DNA of 64,000 nt, taken from contig NZ_CAXHZL010000009.1 of the NCBI RefSeq assembly GCF_964022235.1, positions 1 to 64,000 of the forward strand. The letters run 5' to 3'. The position numbers and the translations under genes are program-made. Positions within the stretch are counted from its first letter, which is position 1. Every line of letters begins with the position of its first letter. The notes under the pieces are model-generated. The model was not told the DNA's origin. It made no database searches and saw only the letters and a list, made by a program, of their open reading frames with translations. Of this stretch, positions 8,294 to 16,064 are shown in pieces. Source of the DNA: Limimaricola sp964022235 (lineage in GTDB: Bacteria > Pseudomonadota > Alphaproteobacteria > Rhodobacterales > Rhodobacteraceae).

Positions 8294-9411
8294 AAGTTCA
8301 CCCCGACCCGGCTGGCCAGCCCGAGGCTGGTGCCCAGAATGCTGAAGATCGTCTGCGCCGAGGTCACCGGGCTTTCGGTGGCATAGACCAGATCGCCGGG
8401 AAGGATCTCGAACTCTCCGGCGCTGAACAGCCCGTCGGCCGAGGTCAGGTCGATGGTAAAGACGACGCGGGCATGATCCGGCCCGGCAGCGCCCGGCGTC
8501 ACCGCCGTGGCGGGATAGCGGCGCAGCACGAGGATGCCACCCGGATCGGCGCGGCTGTCGGCCACACCGCCGATGACCGCCATCGCCTCGAGCGCGTCGA
8601 GCCGGTCCTGATCGAAGTAATGCACGCTCTCGCTGCCCGCCGCGCCAAGCGACAAGAACTTGCGATCGTCGGCCTCGATATGGACCTTGTCGCCGCCCTT
8701 GAGCGTGGTGTCGAGCCGCGGATTGTCGAGCAACCGCTCGACCGAAGTGCCGAACAGCCGCCCGTCGCGGGTCAGCCGGATCTGCGGGTTGCGCAGCGAG
8801 CTGGCGACGCCGCCGCCTTCGGCGATCAGCCCCAGCACCGTGAAGTCGCTGTCGGGCAGCGGATAGCTGCCGGGCTTGGCCACGCCCGACACGAGGCTCA
8901 CGGTGTTCTGCCGCCCCTCGCTGAAATCGAGCTGCACCTGCGCCGAGGGCGTCACCTCGATGTATTCCGCCTCGATCCGGTCACGCGCCGTCTCGGGGCT
9001 CATCCCCGACACCTTGACCGTGCCGACATAAGGAAGGAACACCGTACCGCCCGCACCGACGCGCTGCTGGGGCAGCGACACGAAGCGCTGGCCCGGCGTG
9101 GTCAGCAGGCCGTTCTCCTCGGTGCTCCAGATCGTGATGTCGATGCTGTCGCCCGGCGCGATGATCCGCGTGTTGGGCTGATCCACCCGGTCGATCCACG
9201 AATGCCGTGTGCCGCCGTGGCCCGGCCAGGCGGCATAGACCGGCAACAGGGCCCGGGTCACGGGGGCGACGGTGAAGTCGCGCAGCGTCGGGTCGTCCGA
9301 CACCTGCGTCTGCAAGATCTCGCTGCGCAGCGCCGCCCCGCGCGGCAGGGTGGAACAGCCGGCCACAAGAAGGATGAGCCCGAGAAGGACGGGGATGCGC
9401 AGTTTTGCCAT
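8290..9411 (-). CDS. Wza-type polysaccharide export outer-membrane lipoprotein
   Basis: A 373-residue lipoprotein with a signal peptide and lipobox LVAGC (Cys19). The polysaccharide-export domain contains IIAPGDSIDITIWS, then FLPYVGTVKVSGMS and ITVTPSAQV-like strand patterns. It is followed by SLBB-type repeats (SLVSGVAKPGSYPLP, LGLIAEGGGVASSLRNPQI) and a C-terminal region ending in GVNF. By family it multimerises as the outer-membrane channel through which capsule or exopolysaccharide leaves the cell, docking on a Wzc-type inner-membrane protein. It is distinct from the shorter export protein at 42735-43340, so the window encodes two export-family proteins. It stands alone here with no partner copolymerase next to it. 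Confidence 0.9.
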   Translation of the reverse strand: MAKLRIPVLLGLILLVAGCSTLPRGAALRSEILQTQVSDDPTLRDFTVAPVTRALLPVYAAWPGHGGTRHSWIDRVDQPNTRIIAPGDSIDITIWSTEENGLLTTPGQRFVSLPQQRVGAGGTVFLPYVGTVKVSGMSPETARDRIEAEYIEVTPSAQVQLDFSEGRQNTVSLVSGVAKPGSYPLPDSDFTVLGLIAEGGGVASSLRNPQIRLTRDGRLFGTSVERLLDNPRLDTTLKGGDKVHIEADDRKFLSLGAAGSESVHYFDQDRLDALEAMAVIGGVADSRADPGGILVLRRYPATAVTPGAAGPDHARVVFTIDLTSADGLFSAGEFEILPGDLVYATESPVTSAQTIFSILGTSLGLASRVGVNF

Positions 9412-9488
9412 GGGAGGGATCCGGTGCCTGCCTTGTTTTGCGCCAACCTACCGCAGCGGCGCGCGCATGGGAACACCGCCCCAACCGC

Positions 9489-9983
9489 TCAGATCAGATC
9501 CCATCCCGACTGCGCTGCATAAAGCGCCATCCACGGCAGGATCACGAGGTTTTCCAAGGGTCCGTTCACCTTGACCAGCCGCAGCCCGGTCTTGCCGTCG
9601 GTCAGCGGCCAAAGCAGCGGCACGCCTGCGCCCCGCATGCCGAACCGTGGCCCTTGGCCAAAGCTGATCGCATCGGTGGCCAGATGGCTGACGATTCCCG
9701 CGCCGAGCGCCAGCGCCACGGGCGGCGACACCGCCCAGATCGGTGCCATCGCCAAAGCGGTGAACAGCAGCGAATGCGTGCCGCCTCGGTGCCCGAAGAT
9801 CGAAAACACCAGCTTGGACACGGGCCAGAATCGCCGCCCGAGCTTGCTGTAGGGCGTGTCGAGGTCGGGCAGGATCGACCCGAGCAAGGCCGCGGCCATG
9901 ATTGGCAGGCCAAGCGACGGGGTCACCGCCGCCAGATGCACCCCCGCCACGGCGCCGAACGCCAGATGTGTCCGCCCCATCAT
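9489..9983 (-). CDS. YdjM-like membrane-bound metal-dependent hydrolase
   Basis: A 164-residue inner-membrane protein of the YdjM/DUF457 family. Conserved metal-site motifs are visible: RTHLAFG at the N-terminus, LPDLDTP (39-45), HRGGTH (65-70) and SHLATDAIS. Four or so hydrophobic segments surround them. In enterobacteria ydjM is LexA-regulated, but the 80 bases upstream here show no paired GTTC motif of the alphaproteobacterial SOS box. The actual substrate of the family is unknown. It lies between two genes on the same strand with modest gaps and no overlap. Confidence 0.8.
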   Translation of the reverse strand: MMGRTHLAFGAVAGVHLAAVTPSLGLPIMAAALLGSILPDLDTPYSKLGRRFWPVSKLVFSIFGHRGGTHSLLFTALAMAPIWAVSPPVALALGAGIVSHLATDAISFGQGPRFGMRGAGVPLLWPLTDGKTGLRLVKVNGPLENLVILPWMALYAAQSGWDLI

Positions 9984-10061
9984 CGCCGCCGATTCGCCTT
10001 TCGTTCCCGTCTTTTGCCCCCGATGGACGAGACGGGCTCCGAAGGCCAGATGCGCGCCGCG

Positions 10062-10799
10062 TCAGCGCGCGGCTTCGGGCAGGAACTCGTAATAGAAGAT
10101 GTCACTGTCGATGAACCGATAGAACGCATCGGCCCCCTCGGGGCGCTGCACCGGAAAATTGCGCCCCCGTTCGCGCGCCGCTTCGAGCAGTGCTTCAACC
10201 GCCGCCGCGCTGGCGCGCCCCCAGACGCCGTCGATCGGACCGGCCAGCAGGCCCGCGTCCCGCAGCCGGCCCTGCACGTTGCGCCGACGATACTCAGGCA
10301 GGCTCGCAAAGCCGGATTCGAGGCCCTCGGCCCGGTCTTCCGCGCGGCTGCTCTCGTCTTCGGCGGTGGTCTCGGGCCGCGTGGTAGTCGTCTCACGACC
10401 CAGAGCCGCCCGCAGGTCCGACAGGGTCTCCGCATCCTGATCCGTCGCCGCCGCGGGGGGCGTCGCCGCGCGGCTTTCGGCCCGAAAGATGCCGATGCTG
10501 GTGAGAAGCTGACGCTCGATGCAGGCGCTGTCGCCCGCGCAGGCCTGCCGCCGCTCAAGCTGGATGTCGGCGATGCGCCGCGCCTCGGTTTCGCCGATCC
10601 GGGCGGCAAGGTCGTCGTAAACACCGACCATGCGCAATTCGAGTTCCGCGAGGCTCGGATCTGCGCAGATCGCGCGTTCGGTTGCAGTGCGCGCAGCGCC
10701 GCAGTCAAAGGAGGGCTGCGCCTGCGCCAGACCGGTCGAAAACGTCATCGCCGGGGCCAATGCCAAGAGACACAGGGTGAAACGCGTGGCTGTCGTCAT
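10062..10799 (-). CDS. Periplasmic LprI-N / peptidoglycan-binding protein
   Basis: A 245-residue secreted protein. The signal peptide covers about residues 1-27, cleaved near AQA. Then comes a lysozyme-inhibitor LprI N-terminal-like domain (FDCGAARTATERAICADPSL, further on LERRQACAGDSACIERQL; cysteines placed as in that family). A low-complexity Thr/Glu-rich linker is followed by a peptidoglycan-binding type 1 module (QGRLRDAGLLAGPIDGVWG). The start at 10799 is preceded by AAAGGAGCACGACC. An open frame extends much further upstream but covers the antisense of the phosphomannomutase gene and is not coding. Likely function: cell-wall association, perhaps protecting against or regulating muramidases; this is inference. 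Confidence 0.75.
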   Translation of the reverse strand: MTTATRFTLCLLALAPAMTFSTGLAQAQPSFDCGAARTATERAICADPSLAELELRMVGVYDDLAARIGETEARRIADIQLERRQACAGDSACIERQLLTSIGIFRAESRAATPPAAATDQDAETLSDLRAALGRETTTTRPETTAEDESSRAEDRAEGLESGFASLPEYRRRNVQGRLRDAGLLAGPIDGVWGRASAAAVEALLEAARERGRNFPVQRPEGADAFYRFIDSDIFYYEFLPEAAR

Positions 10800-10958
10800 G
10801 GTCGTGCTCCTTTGTGCATCATCCGTGCGGGATTGCCCGTGCGGCGTCGTCTGGCGTCTCAAGCCCCGGCAGGCGCGCGGTGTTCCCACCGGTGCGATTG
10901 CTGCGTGGGCAAGCGGGTGGCATAGTTCGCTCCGGCCCCCATAACGAACTGGACGACA

Positions 10959-12362
10959 ATGCCCCCTAAATTCGGAACAAGCGGCTTGCGCGGTCTGGTG
11001 ACCGAGCTCACCGATGATCTGGTTCACGCCTATATCCGGGCCTTCCTCGCCGCCTGCCCGCATGGCGGCACGGTGCATGTCGGGCGCGACCTGCGCGACA
11101 GCTCGCCGCGGATCGCCGCCACGGTGATCGCCGCCATTCGCGGCGCCGGGCTGGGGGCGGTCGATTGCGGCGCGGTGCCGACGCCGGCGCTTGCCATGGC
11201 GGCGATGGCACGCGGCCACGCGGCGGTGATGGTGACCGGAAGCCATATCCCCGCAGACCGGAATGGGCTCAAGTTCTACATCCCCTCCGGCGAAATCGCC
11301 AAACCCGACGAGATGGCGATCCTCAGGGCGCTCGAAACCGGCGGCGCGCCCGACGCGGCCGAAGGCCCGCTCGAACCGGACCCGGATTGCGCCGCGCGCT
11401 ATGTCGCTCGCTATGTCGACGGATTTGGCGCGCAGGCGCTGTCGGGGCTCAGGATCGGCGTCTACGAGCACAGCAGCGTCGCGCGCGACACGCTGGGTGA
11501 CATCGTCGCGAGTCTGGGGGCCACGGTGGTGCGCATCGCGCGCTCCGACAGCTTCATCCCCGTCGACACCGAAGCGGTCGATCCCGAGACCCGCGCTGCG
11601 CTGGCGGGCTGGGCCACCGAGCACGACCTTGATGCAATCGTGTCGACCGATGGCGATGCCGACCGGCCCATGGTGACCGATGCAAAGGGCGCGATGATCC
11701 CCGGCGACGTGCTGGGCCCGATCACCGCGCGGCTCCTTGGCGCGCGGATCGTGGTGACGCCGGTGTCGTCCAACACGCTGATCGACGCGATGGAGGGGTT
11801 CGAGCTGCGGCGCACCAAGATCGGCTCGCCCTTCGTGATCGCGGGCATGGAGGCCGCGCTTGCCGAGGACGCCGCCGCGGCGGTGGTCGGCTACGAGGCC
11901 AATGGCGGGTTCCTGCTGGGCTTTGCCGCGCATGGCCCCAAAGGCACGATCGCACCGCTGATGACCCGCGACGCGGTGTTGCCGATCGTGGCGCCGCTGG
12001 CGGCGGCTCTCACCGAAGGTCGGGGTCTTGCGGAGATGGCGTCCAGCCTGCCGCCGCGCTTCACCGCCGCCGACCGGCTGCAAGAGGTGCCCTCCGAGAC
12101 GTCTATGGCGCTGATCGAAACGCTGCGGGCCGAGCCTTCCGCGCGCGCGGCGTTCTTCGACACCGGAAGCGGCGAGGTCGGGCTTGATGAGACCGACGGT
12201 CTGCGCGTGACCTTCGCCAATGGCGACATCGTGCATCTGCGCCCCTCGGGCAACGCGCCCGAATGCCGTCTCTATGCCGAGGCCAGCAGCCCTGAGCGGG
12301 CGCAGGCCCTGCTGTCGGGTCACCTTGACCGGCTGGGGGCGCGGCTGCGCACCCCGGCCTGA
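10959..12362 (+). CDS. Phosphomannomutase/phosphoglucomutase (alpha-D-phosphohexomutase)
   Basis: Interconverts hexose 6-phosphate and 1-phosphate, feeding GDP-mannose or UDP-glucose synthesis. The 467-residue protein has all four phosphohexomutase landmarks. These are the N-terminal substrate loop KFGTSGLRG, the catalytic phosphoserine loop VTGSHIPADRNGLKFY (Ser95), the magnesium loop TDGDADRP (Asp231 first ligand) and a C-terminal phosphate-binding loop LRPSGNAPECRLYAE. The metal loop and phosphate loop fit a phosphomannomutase rather than phosphoglucosamine mutase. It reads divergently from the LprI-like gene and is followed by a GC hairpin. Its job here is probably to supply activated sugars to the polysaccharide genes of the replicon. 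Confidence 0.9.
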   Translation: MPPKFGTSGLRGLVTELTDDLVHAYIRAFLAACPHGGTVHVGRDLRDSSPRIAATVIAAIRGAGLGAVDCGAVPTPALAMAAMARGHAAVMVTGSHIPADRNGLKFYIPSGEIAKPDEMAILRALETGGAPDAAEGPLEPDPDCAARYVARYVDGFGAQALSGLRIGVYEHSSVARDTLGDIVASLGATVVRIARSDSFIPVDTEAVDPETRAALAGWATEHDLDAIVSTDGDADRPMVTDAKGAMIPGDVLGPITARLLGARIVVTPVSSNTLIDAMEGFELRRTKIGSPFVIAGMEAALAEDAAAAVVGYEANGGFLLGFAAHGPKGTIAPLMTRDAVLPIVAPLAAALTEGRGLAEMASSLPPRFTAADRLQEVPSETSMALIETLRAEPSARAAFFDTGSGEVGLDETDGLRVTFANGDIVHLRPSGNAPECRLYAEASSPERAQALLSGHLDRLGARLRTPA

Positions 12363-12382
12363 GCCGCGACCACCCTTAGGCG

Positions 12383-12406
12383 CGCGGGGCCTTGCCCGGC
12401 CCCGCG
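12383..12406 (+). terminator. GC-rich hairpin after phosphomannomutase gene
   Basis: A 9-bp perfect stem (CGCGGGGCC at 12383-12391 pairing with GGCCCCGCG at 12398-12406) with a 6-base loop follows the phosphomannomutase stop by about 20 bases. No T-run follows, so it is at best a weak terminator or a pause or mRNA-stabilising hairpin. Confidence 0.4.
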
Positions 12407-12472
12407 TCCCCCGGCATTAGGCGGATCGCCCCCCTGCCCCCACATGCGGGGCATGACAGCAGGAGTTCTCCC

Positions 12473-12940
12473 ATGTCCGACAAATCGATCTACGACGGCC
12501 TGACCATGCTCGGCGGCGCGACCGTGCAGCCGCAATCGCCCGAGGAGGCGGTGCTGGAGTGCGTGCCGAACCCGCAGGCGGACGTCGACTACGCGGTGCG
12601 GTTCACCGCGCCCGAGTTCACCTCGCTCTGCCCGCTTACCGGCCAGCCCGACTTTGCGCATCTGGTGCTCGACTACGTGCCCGGCGACTGGCTCGTCGAA
12701 AGCAAATCCCTTAAGTTGTTTCTTACGAGCTTTCGCAACCATGGCGCGTTTCACGAGGATTGCACCGTCTCGATCGCGCGGCGGTTGGTCGACACGCTGT
12801 CGCCCCGATGGCTGCGACTGGGCGGATATTGGTATCCGCGCGGCGGCATTCCGATCGACGTGTTCTACCAGACCGGCGAGCCGCCCAAGGGTGTGTGGAT
12901 CCCCGATGCGGGCGTGCCGGGCTATCGCGGCCGGGGCTGA
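12473..12940 (+). CDS. queF: NADPH-dependent 7-cyano-7-deazaguanine reductase QueF
   Basis: Reduces preQ0 to preQ1 in queuosine tRNA-modification synthesis. The protein has 155 residues, the single-domain YkvM-type length. The catalytic Cys is in SLCPLTGQPD (Cys53, with the acid Asp60), and the family signature ESKSLKLFLTSFRNHGAFHE contains the QueF-specific glutamate and histidine. The start at ATG 12473 is preceded by AGGAG. No other que gene is seen in the window. Placement of a tRNA-modification enzyme beside a plasmid-type partition locus suggests a chromid or a chromosome-to-plasmid move. Confidence 0.93.
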   Translation: MSDKSIYDGLTMLGGATVQPQSPEEAVLECVPNPQADVDYAVRFTAPEFTSLCPLTGQPDFAHLVLDYVPGDWLVESKSLKLFLTSFRNHGAFHEDCTVSIARRLVDTLSPRWLRLGGYWYPRGGIPIDVFYQTGEPPKGVWIPDAGVPGYRGRG

Positions 12941-13109
12941 TCAAAAAGGGTACGCTTGCGCACATTCTTGACCTAGCGTAAGGAGCCGCTGGCATTTGGC
13001 GCCCGGTCGGGCGACGCTGATGCTGCGGACGCGAGAAAGGCCGGGCCGATCCGGCCGCTCCCCTCCGCCGGGACACCCCTTTTGGGGTCGGACCGTTTCG
13101 GGTGTTTCA

Positions 13110-13142
13110 CCGCGATGCGCGCGCAGCCCGCGCGCATCGCGG
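13110..13142. promoter_or_regulatory. Long inverted repeat in leader of DUF2934 gene
   Basis: A perfect 13-bp inverted repeat, CCGCGATGCGCGC at 13110-13122 and GCGCGCATCGCGG at 13130-13142, is separated by 7 bases. It sits about 40 bases before the DUF2934 start. It lacks a T-tract and so is not an obvious terminator. It could be an operator or an mRNA leader hairpin. Confidence 0.45.
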
Positions 13143-13181
13143 GACGAGAGAGTTGCAGAGCCTGCAAAGGAGAGAATTGAT

Positions 13182-13562
13182 ATGGCTGATGATCGCGAAG
13201 AGCGGATCCGCAAGCGCGCCTATGAGATGTGGGAGCGCGACGGCTCCCCCGAAGGTCAGGACCACGCGCATTGGCACGACGCCGCGCGCGAGATCGAGGC
13301 GGAGATGGCGTCCGAGACCGACAAGCCCGAAGCCGACATTCATGCCGGTGACGAGGGCGGCGCAGGTCTTGGCAGTGCCGACGTGACGGGGGCCGAAGGG
13401 ACCGCTCCTGCCAAGGCACCGCGTGCCAAGGCCCCGCGAAAGACGGCGGGGTCGACCGCCAAGGCGGCCACCAAGTCCGCCGCAAAGACCACCAAGCCCG
13501 CGGCCAAGACGACAACGCGCAAGCCACGTGCCAAGAAGGGCGACACGGGTAGCTCGGCCTGA
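13182..13562 (+). CDS. DUF2934 protein with histone H1-like Lys/Ala-rich tail
   Basis: A 126-residue protein. Residues 1-45 form a DUF2934 domain (RIRKRAYEMWERDGSPEGQD, then HWHDAAREIE). An acidic linker follows, and from about residue 75 a strongly basic Pro/Ala/Lys/Thr tail built of repeats such as KAPRAKAPRK and TTKPAAKTTTRK. Such tails resemble bacterial histone H1-like and AlgP-type DNA-binding proteins. Start 13182 has AAAGGAGAG upstream. It converges on parB and is separated from it only by the 34-bp palindrome. DNA or nucleoid binding is inferred from the tail; DUF2934 itself has no known function. Confidence 0.75.
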   Translation: MADDREERIRKRAYEMWERDGSPEGQDHAHWHDAAREIEAEMASETDKPEADIHAGDEGGAGLGSADVTGAEGTAPAKAPRAKAPRKTAGSTAKAATKSAAKTTKPAAKTTTRKPRAKKGDTGSSA

Positions 13563-13591
13563 CCGTCTGGCCCCCTGGCTTGGTTTGAAAG

Positions 13592-13625
13592 AACAGGCCG
13601 GTTCCCCGCGGGGAACCGGCCTGTT
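13592..13625. repeat. Candidate parS site 1 (34-bp perfect palindrome)
   Basis: The shared 18-bp core GGTTCCCCGCGGGGAACC (13600-13617) is extended here to a perfect 34-bp palindrome whose outer arms are AACAGGCC and GGCCTGTT. It abuts the parB stop codon (13626-13628) and lies between the convergent parB and DUF2934 genes, so it may double as a bidirectional transcription terminator. The core recurs exactly at three more places in the partition locus. Confidence 0.75.
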
Positions 13626-14732
13626 TCATTTCCCGTCGAGCGCGTCGAAGAAGGCCTCGAAGGCGCGTTGCAGCCTTGCCCGGTCCAGCGCCGAGAAATC
13701 CCGCGCCAGTCGCAGCTCGACCCGGCCATCCGAGGCGGCAATCCGAGCCTCGCCCTCGGGTTGGGGCAGTCTAAGCATGGTCTTAGACACTGATTTGGGC
13801 CGCGGTTTCACAATCTTCGGTGCGCGATGGACAAAATCCTTGAGCACCGCGATCTCGGCCTCGGCGTCCCGATCCGGCGCGCGCGCCAGCATGCCGATCA
13901 GATCATCGCCGAGGATAGGGTCCGCATCGATGATCTTGAAAAGCTCCAGCCCGAGGGCCCTCGGGATTGCCTCAGGATAGCGGATCTTGCCCTTTGCACG
14001 TTCCAGCACGCGGGTGAAGCTGCGGATGTAGCTGCGCTTTTGCTTGAGCGCAGAGGCATAGAGTTCGGAGACGGCATCGTGCGGCTTGATCCCCGTAGCT
14101 TGGGCATAGCTCAGGGCCAGCTGGGCCATTTCGCCAAACGAGACGTCTTTGCGCACGAGATTTTCGTCGACCATCTTGCGATAGAGATCACGCACCGGTT
14201 CCCCGCGGGGAACCATGGCGGCGGGGATCCGGGCATAGCGCGTATCCCCGGTCTGTTCGAGAAGTTCACGGAACGCCGAAAGACGGCGAAACCCCTGGAT
14301 CAACTCATAGCCGCCCTGCCCGTCCTGTTCGACGCGGATCGGGTTCGACAGGCCAATCTCCTGGATCGAAACCTTGAGTTCCTCGAGCTCGGGGTCGCGC
14401 CCCTTGGCCCGGTCGCGGACGAGCTTGGAGGTCTTTACTGCGTCGATCGCAATCAGATCGGTGATCAGACCAAGCTTCTTTAGCCGCACATGCTCGTGGG
14501 CCAACTCGTCATTCTCGGCCCGGATCGCGGCTTCGGCCTCGGCGCGGCCGCGTGCCGCATCCGCCGTCTCGGTAATAGCCGACGCCATCGGGCCGCGCCG
14601 CGATGGCTGCTGCGGCGGACCTTCGGACGCGGGCTCGGACGCGGGGTTCCCCGCGGGGAACCGCTCGGGCGCGGCAGGCTCTGGTACGTCGGGCGTGAAA
14701 TCGATATCGAAAACGCTGCGCTTCTTGGCCAT
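13626..14732 (-). CDS. parB: Plasmid partition protein ParB
   Basis: A centromere-binding protein of 368 residues. An N-terminal arm of about 90 residues is followed by a ParB/Spo0J nuclease-like domain (LEELKVSIQEIGLSNPIRV, then YELIQGFRRLSAFREL; GFRR at 147-150 replaces the usual GERR). Then comes a helix-turn-helix region (GEMAQLALSYAQATG, KQKRSYIRSFTRVLERAKG) and a C-terminal dimerisation segment. It begins two bases after the parA stop, so the two are co-translated. Two copies of the 18-bp palindrome lie inside the gene, encoding FPAGN in the N-terminal arm and VPRGE in the middle; the centromere is thus partly embedded in coding sequence. Confidence 0.92.
   Translation of the reverse strand: MAKKRSVFDIDFTPDVPEPAAPERFPAGNPASEPASEGPPQQPSRRGPMASAITETADAARGRAEAEAAIRAENDELAHEHVRLKKLGLITDLIAIDAVKTSKLVRDRAKGRDPELEELKVSIQEIGLSNPIRVEQDGQGGYELIQGFRRLSAFRELLEQTGDTRYARIPAAMVPRGEPVRDLYRKMVDENLVRKDVSFGEMAQLALSYAQATGIKPHDAVSELYASALKQKRSYIRSFTRVLERAKGKIRYPEAIPRALGLELFKIIDADPILGDDLIGMLARAPDRDAEAEIAVLKDFVHRAPKIVKPRPKSVSKTMLRLPQPEGEARIAASDGRVELRLARDFSALDRARLQRAFEAFFDALDGK
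14197..14214. repeat. Candidate parS site 2, inside parB
   Basis: An exact copy of the 18-bp perfect palindrome GGTTCCCCGCGGGGAACC within the parB coding region. Flanking bases do not extend the symmetry. Confidence 0.65.
14645..14662. repeat. Candidate parS site 3, inside parB 5' end
   Basis: An exact copy of GGTTCCCCGCGGGGAACC within the codons for the ParB N-terminal arm (residues about 24-30). Flanks do not extend the palindrome. Confidence 0.65.
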
Positions 14733-14733
14733 C

Positions 14734-16029
14734 TCAGTCCTCCAGCTTGTCCCACGCCGCTACGAGGGTAGCGCGGAATTCGTCATAGGCGCGATCGAAG
14801 GACGCGCGGGCGCGTCGCCACGTCTCTCGCGTCATATTGCGATAGTCGATCTCATAGACCGAACTCAGGAACCGCCCCGACTGCTCAACCGCGCGGGTCA
14901 TCTCGATGGGGTGCTCTGCCACATGTGGACCAAACACCTTGTGAAACGCCTGCTGCATCGCGCGGTGCAAATCGTTGTTCGGCTCGAACCGGGTGAGCAG
15001 GAAGCGCACGTCGGAGAAGTGCTTTTCGGGTTCGGTGCCCGGAGGCACGGCGCCGCGGAACCGCCCCAGATCCTCGAGCGCCTCGGCGAGCTGACCGATG
15101 AAGGAGGTGGTGCTGTCGTATTCCCAATAGCCGGGGCCGGAAGGGATATAGAGCACGTCGGCCGCGAAGACCGCGTTCATCGACTGGTAGCCGATGGCCG
15201 GGGGGCAATCGAACAGGATGATGTCATAGGCATCGGCGGGTAGGTGATTGAGATAACGATCAACAGCCGCAAAGAACGACCACTCAGGGTTCAGATGCCG
15301 GTACTGCGCGCTGGCAAACTCGACGAAGGCGGCGTTGGCGCAGGAAGGGACAAGATCGATGGTCGGCCAGGAGGTCAGCTTGATGAAGTCGGTGACGCGC
15401 AGATCGTCGAGACCCATGCCGGTGACCGAGGGCGGCAGCTTGCGCTCGGGCAGGGCGGCGCCGGACTCGGCCCCGCGTCCGGCGGCATTCATCCGCTCGG
15501 TCTCGCGGATCAGGTCGCGCGCCATGATGCCCCAGACAGTGTACTCCTCGGCCACGTCCGACAGGCCCATCGAATGCGACAGCGTCGCCTGCGGATCGAA
15601 ATCGACGCAGAGCACGCGGTAGCCGTCGAGGGCCGCGGCATGGGCGAAGTGCAGCGCCACCGTCGACTTGCCAGCGCCACCCTTGAAGTTGGCGATGGCG
15701 GCGCGGACCGCGCGCTTGCCGGCGGGGCGGGGGGGCAGCATCGGCTTGTTCTTGTGCCGCAGCCGGCGGCGCAGCTCGTTGATCTCTTCGAGGCTGTACC
15801 AGCGCTGCCGCCCATCCTCTTCGACAAGGCCCTGCGGCAGCGACGGGTCGGCGGCGAGGCGGCCGCGGAAGGTGGAGGGGTTCAGCCCGAGGATCAGCTC
15901 GGCCACCTCCCAACTTGAGAAGCGGCGCAGGCTCTTCTCGCTCTCGGGCGAGAAGGTCTGCTGCCGAATGAAGCCTTGCATCTTGAGCGACTGCGACTGC
16001 AGCCGGGCCAGGTCGGTGTGTGTGAACAT
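14734..16029 (-). CDS. parA: Plasmid partition ATPase ParA
   Basis: Type Ia partition ATPase of 431 residues. An N-terminal MerR-like winged-helix region (about 38-90, SSWEVAELILGLNPSTFRGR) supports autoregulation. The deviant Walker A motif KGGAGKS is at 116-122, with VDFDPQATLSHSMG and FDCPPAIGYQSMNA (Walker B region) downstream. It drives segregation of the replicon together with ParB and the palindromic sites. The start is ATG at 16029; a copy of the palindrome lies 16 bases upstream and could serve as operator. It diverges from the replication initiator across a 520-bp control region, the usual arrangement in Rhodobacterales DnaA-like and RepABC-type plasmids. Confidence 0.95.
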   Translation of the reverse strand: MFTHTDLARLQSQSLKMQGFIRQQTFSPESEKSLRRFSSWEVAELILGLNPSTFRGRLAADPSLPQGLVEEDGRQRWYSLEEINELRRRLRHKNKPMLPPRPAGKRAVRAAIANFKGGAGKSTVALHFAHAAALDGYRVLCVDFDPQATLSHSMGLSDVAEEYTVWGIMARDLIRETERMNAAGRGAESGAALPERKLPPSVTGMGLDDLRVTDFIKLTSWPTIDLVPSCANAAFVEFASAQYRHLNPEWSFFAAVDRYLNHLPADAYDIILFDCPPAIGYQSMNAVFAADVLYIPSGPGYWEYDSTTSFIGQLAEALEDLGRFRGAVPPGTEPEKHFSDVRFLLTRFEPNNDLHRAMQQAFHKVFGPHVAEHPIEMTRAVEQSGRFLSSVYEIDYRNMTRETWRRARASFDRAYDEFRATLVAAWDKLED

Positions 16030-16044
16030 GCGGTGTCTGCCCTC

Positions 16045-16064
16045 CGGTTCCCCGCGGGGAACCG
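16045..16064. promoter_or_regulatory. Candidate parS/operator site 4 upstream of parA
   Basis: The same palindromic core, here 20 bp with one extra pair (C at 16045, G at 16064), placed 16 bases upstream of the parA start. It is well positioned for ParA or ParB to autoregulate the operon. Confidence 0.65.

Noticed and set aside
9984..10061. SOS (LexA) box upstream of the YdjM-like gene
   Set aside because: Only one GTTC word is present; the paired GTTC with seven-base spacing of alphaproteobacteria is missing.
10800..12323. Upstream extension of the LprI-like gene to a 753-residue protein
   Set aside because: The extension is antisense to the phosphomannomutase gene; the signal peptide and ribosome site place the start at 10799.
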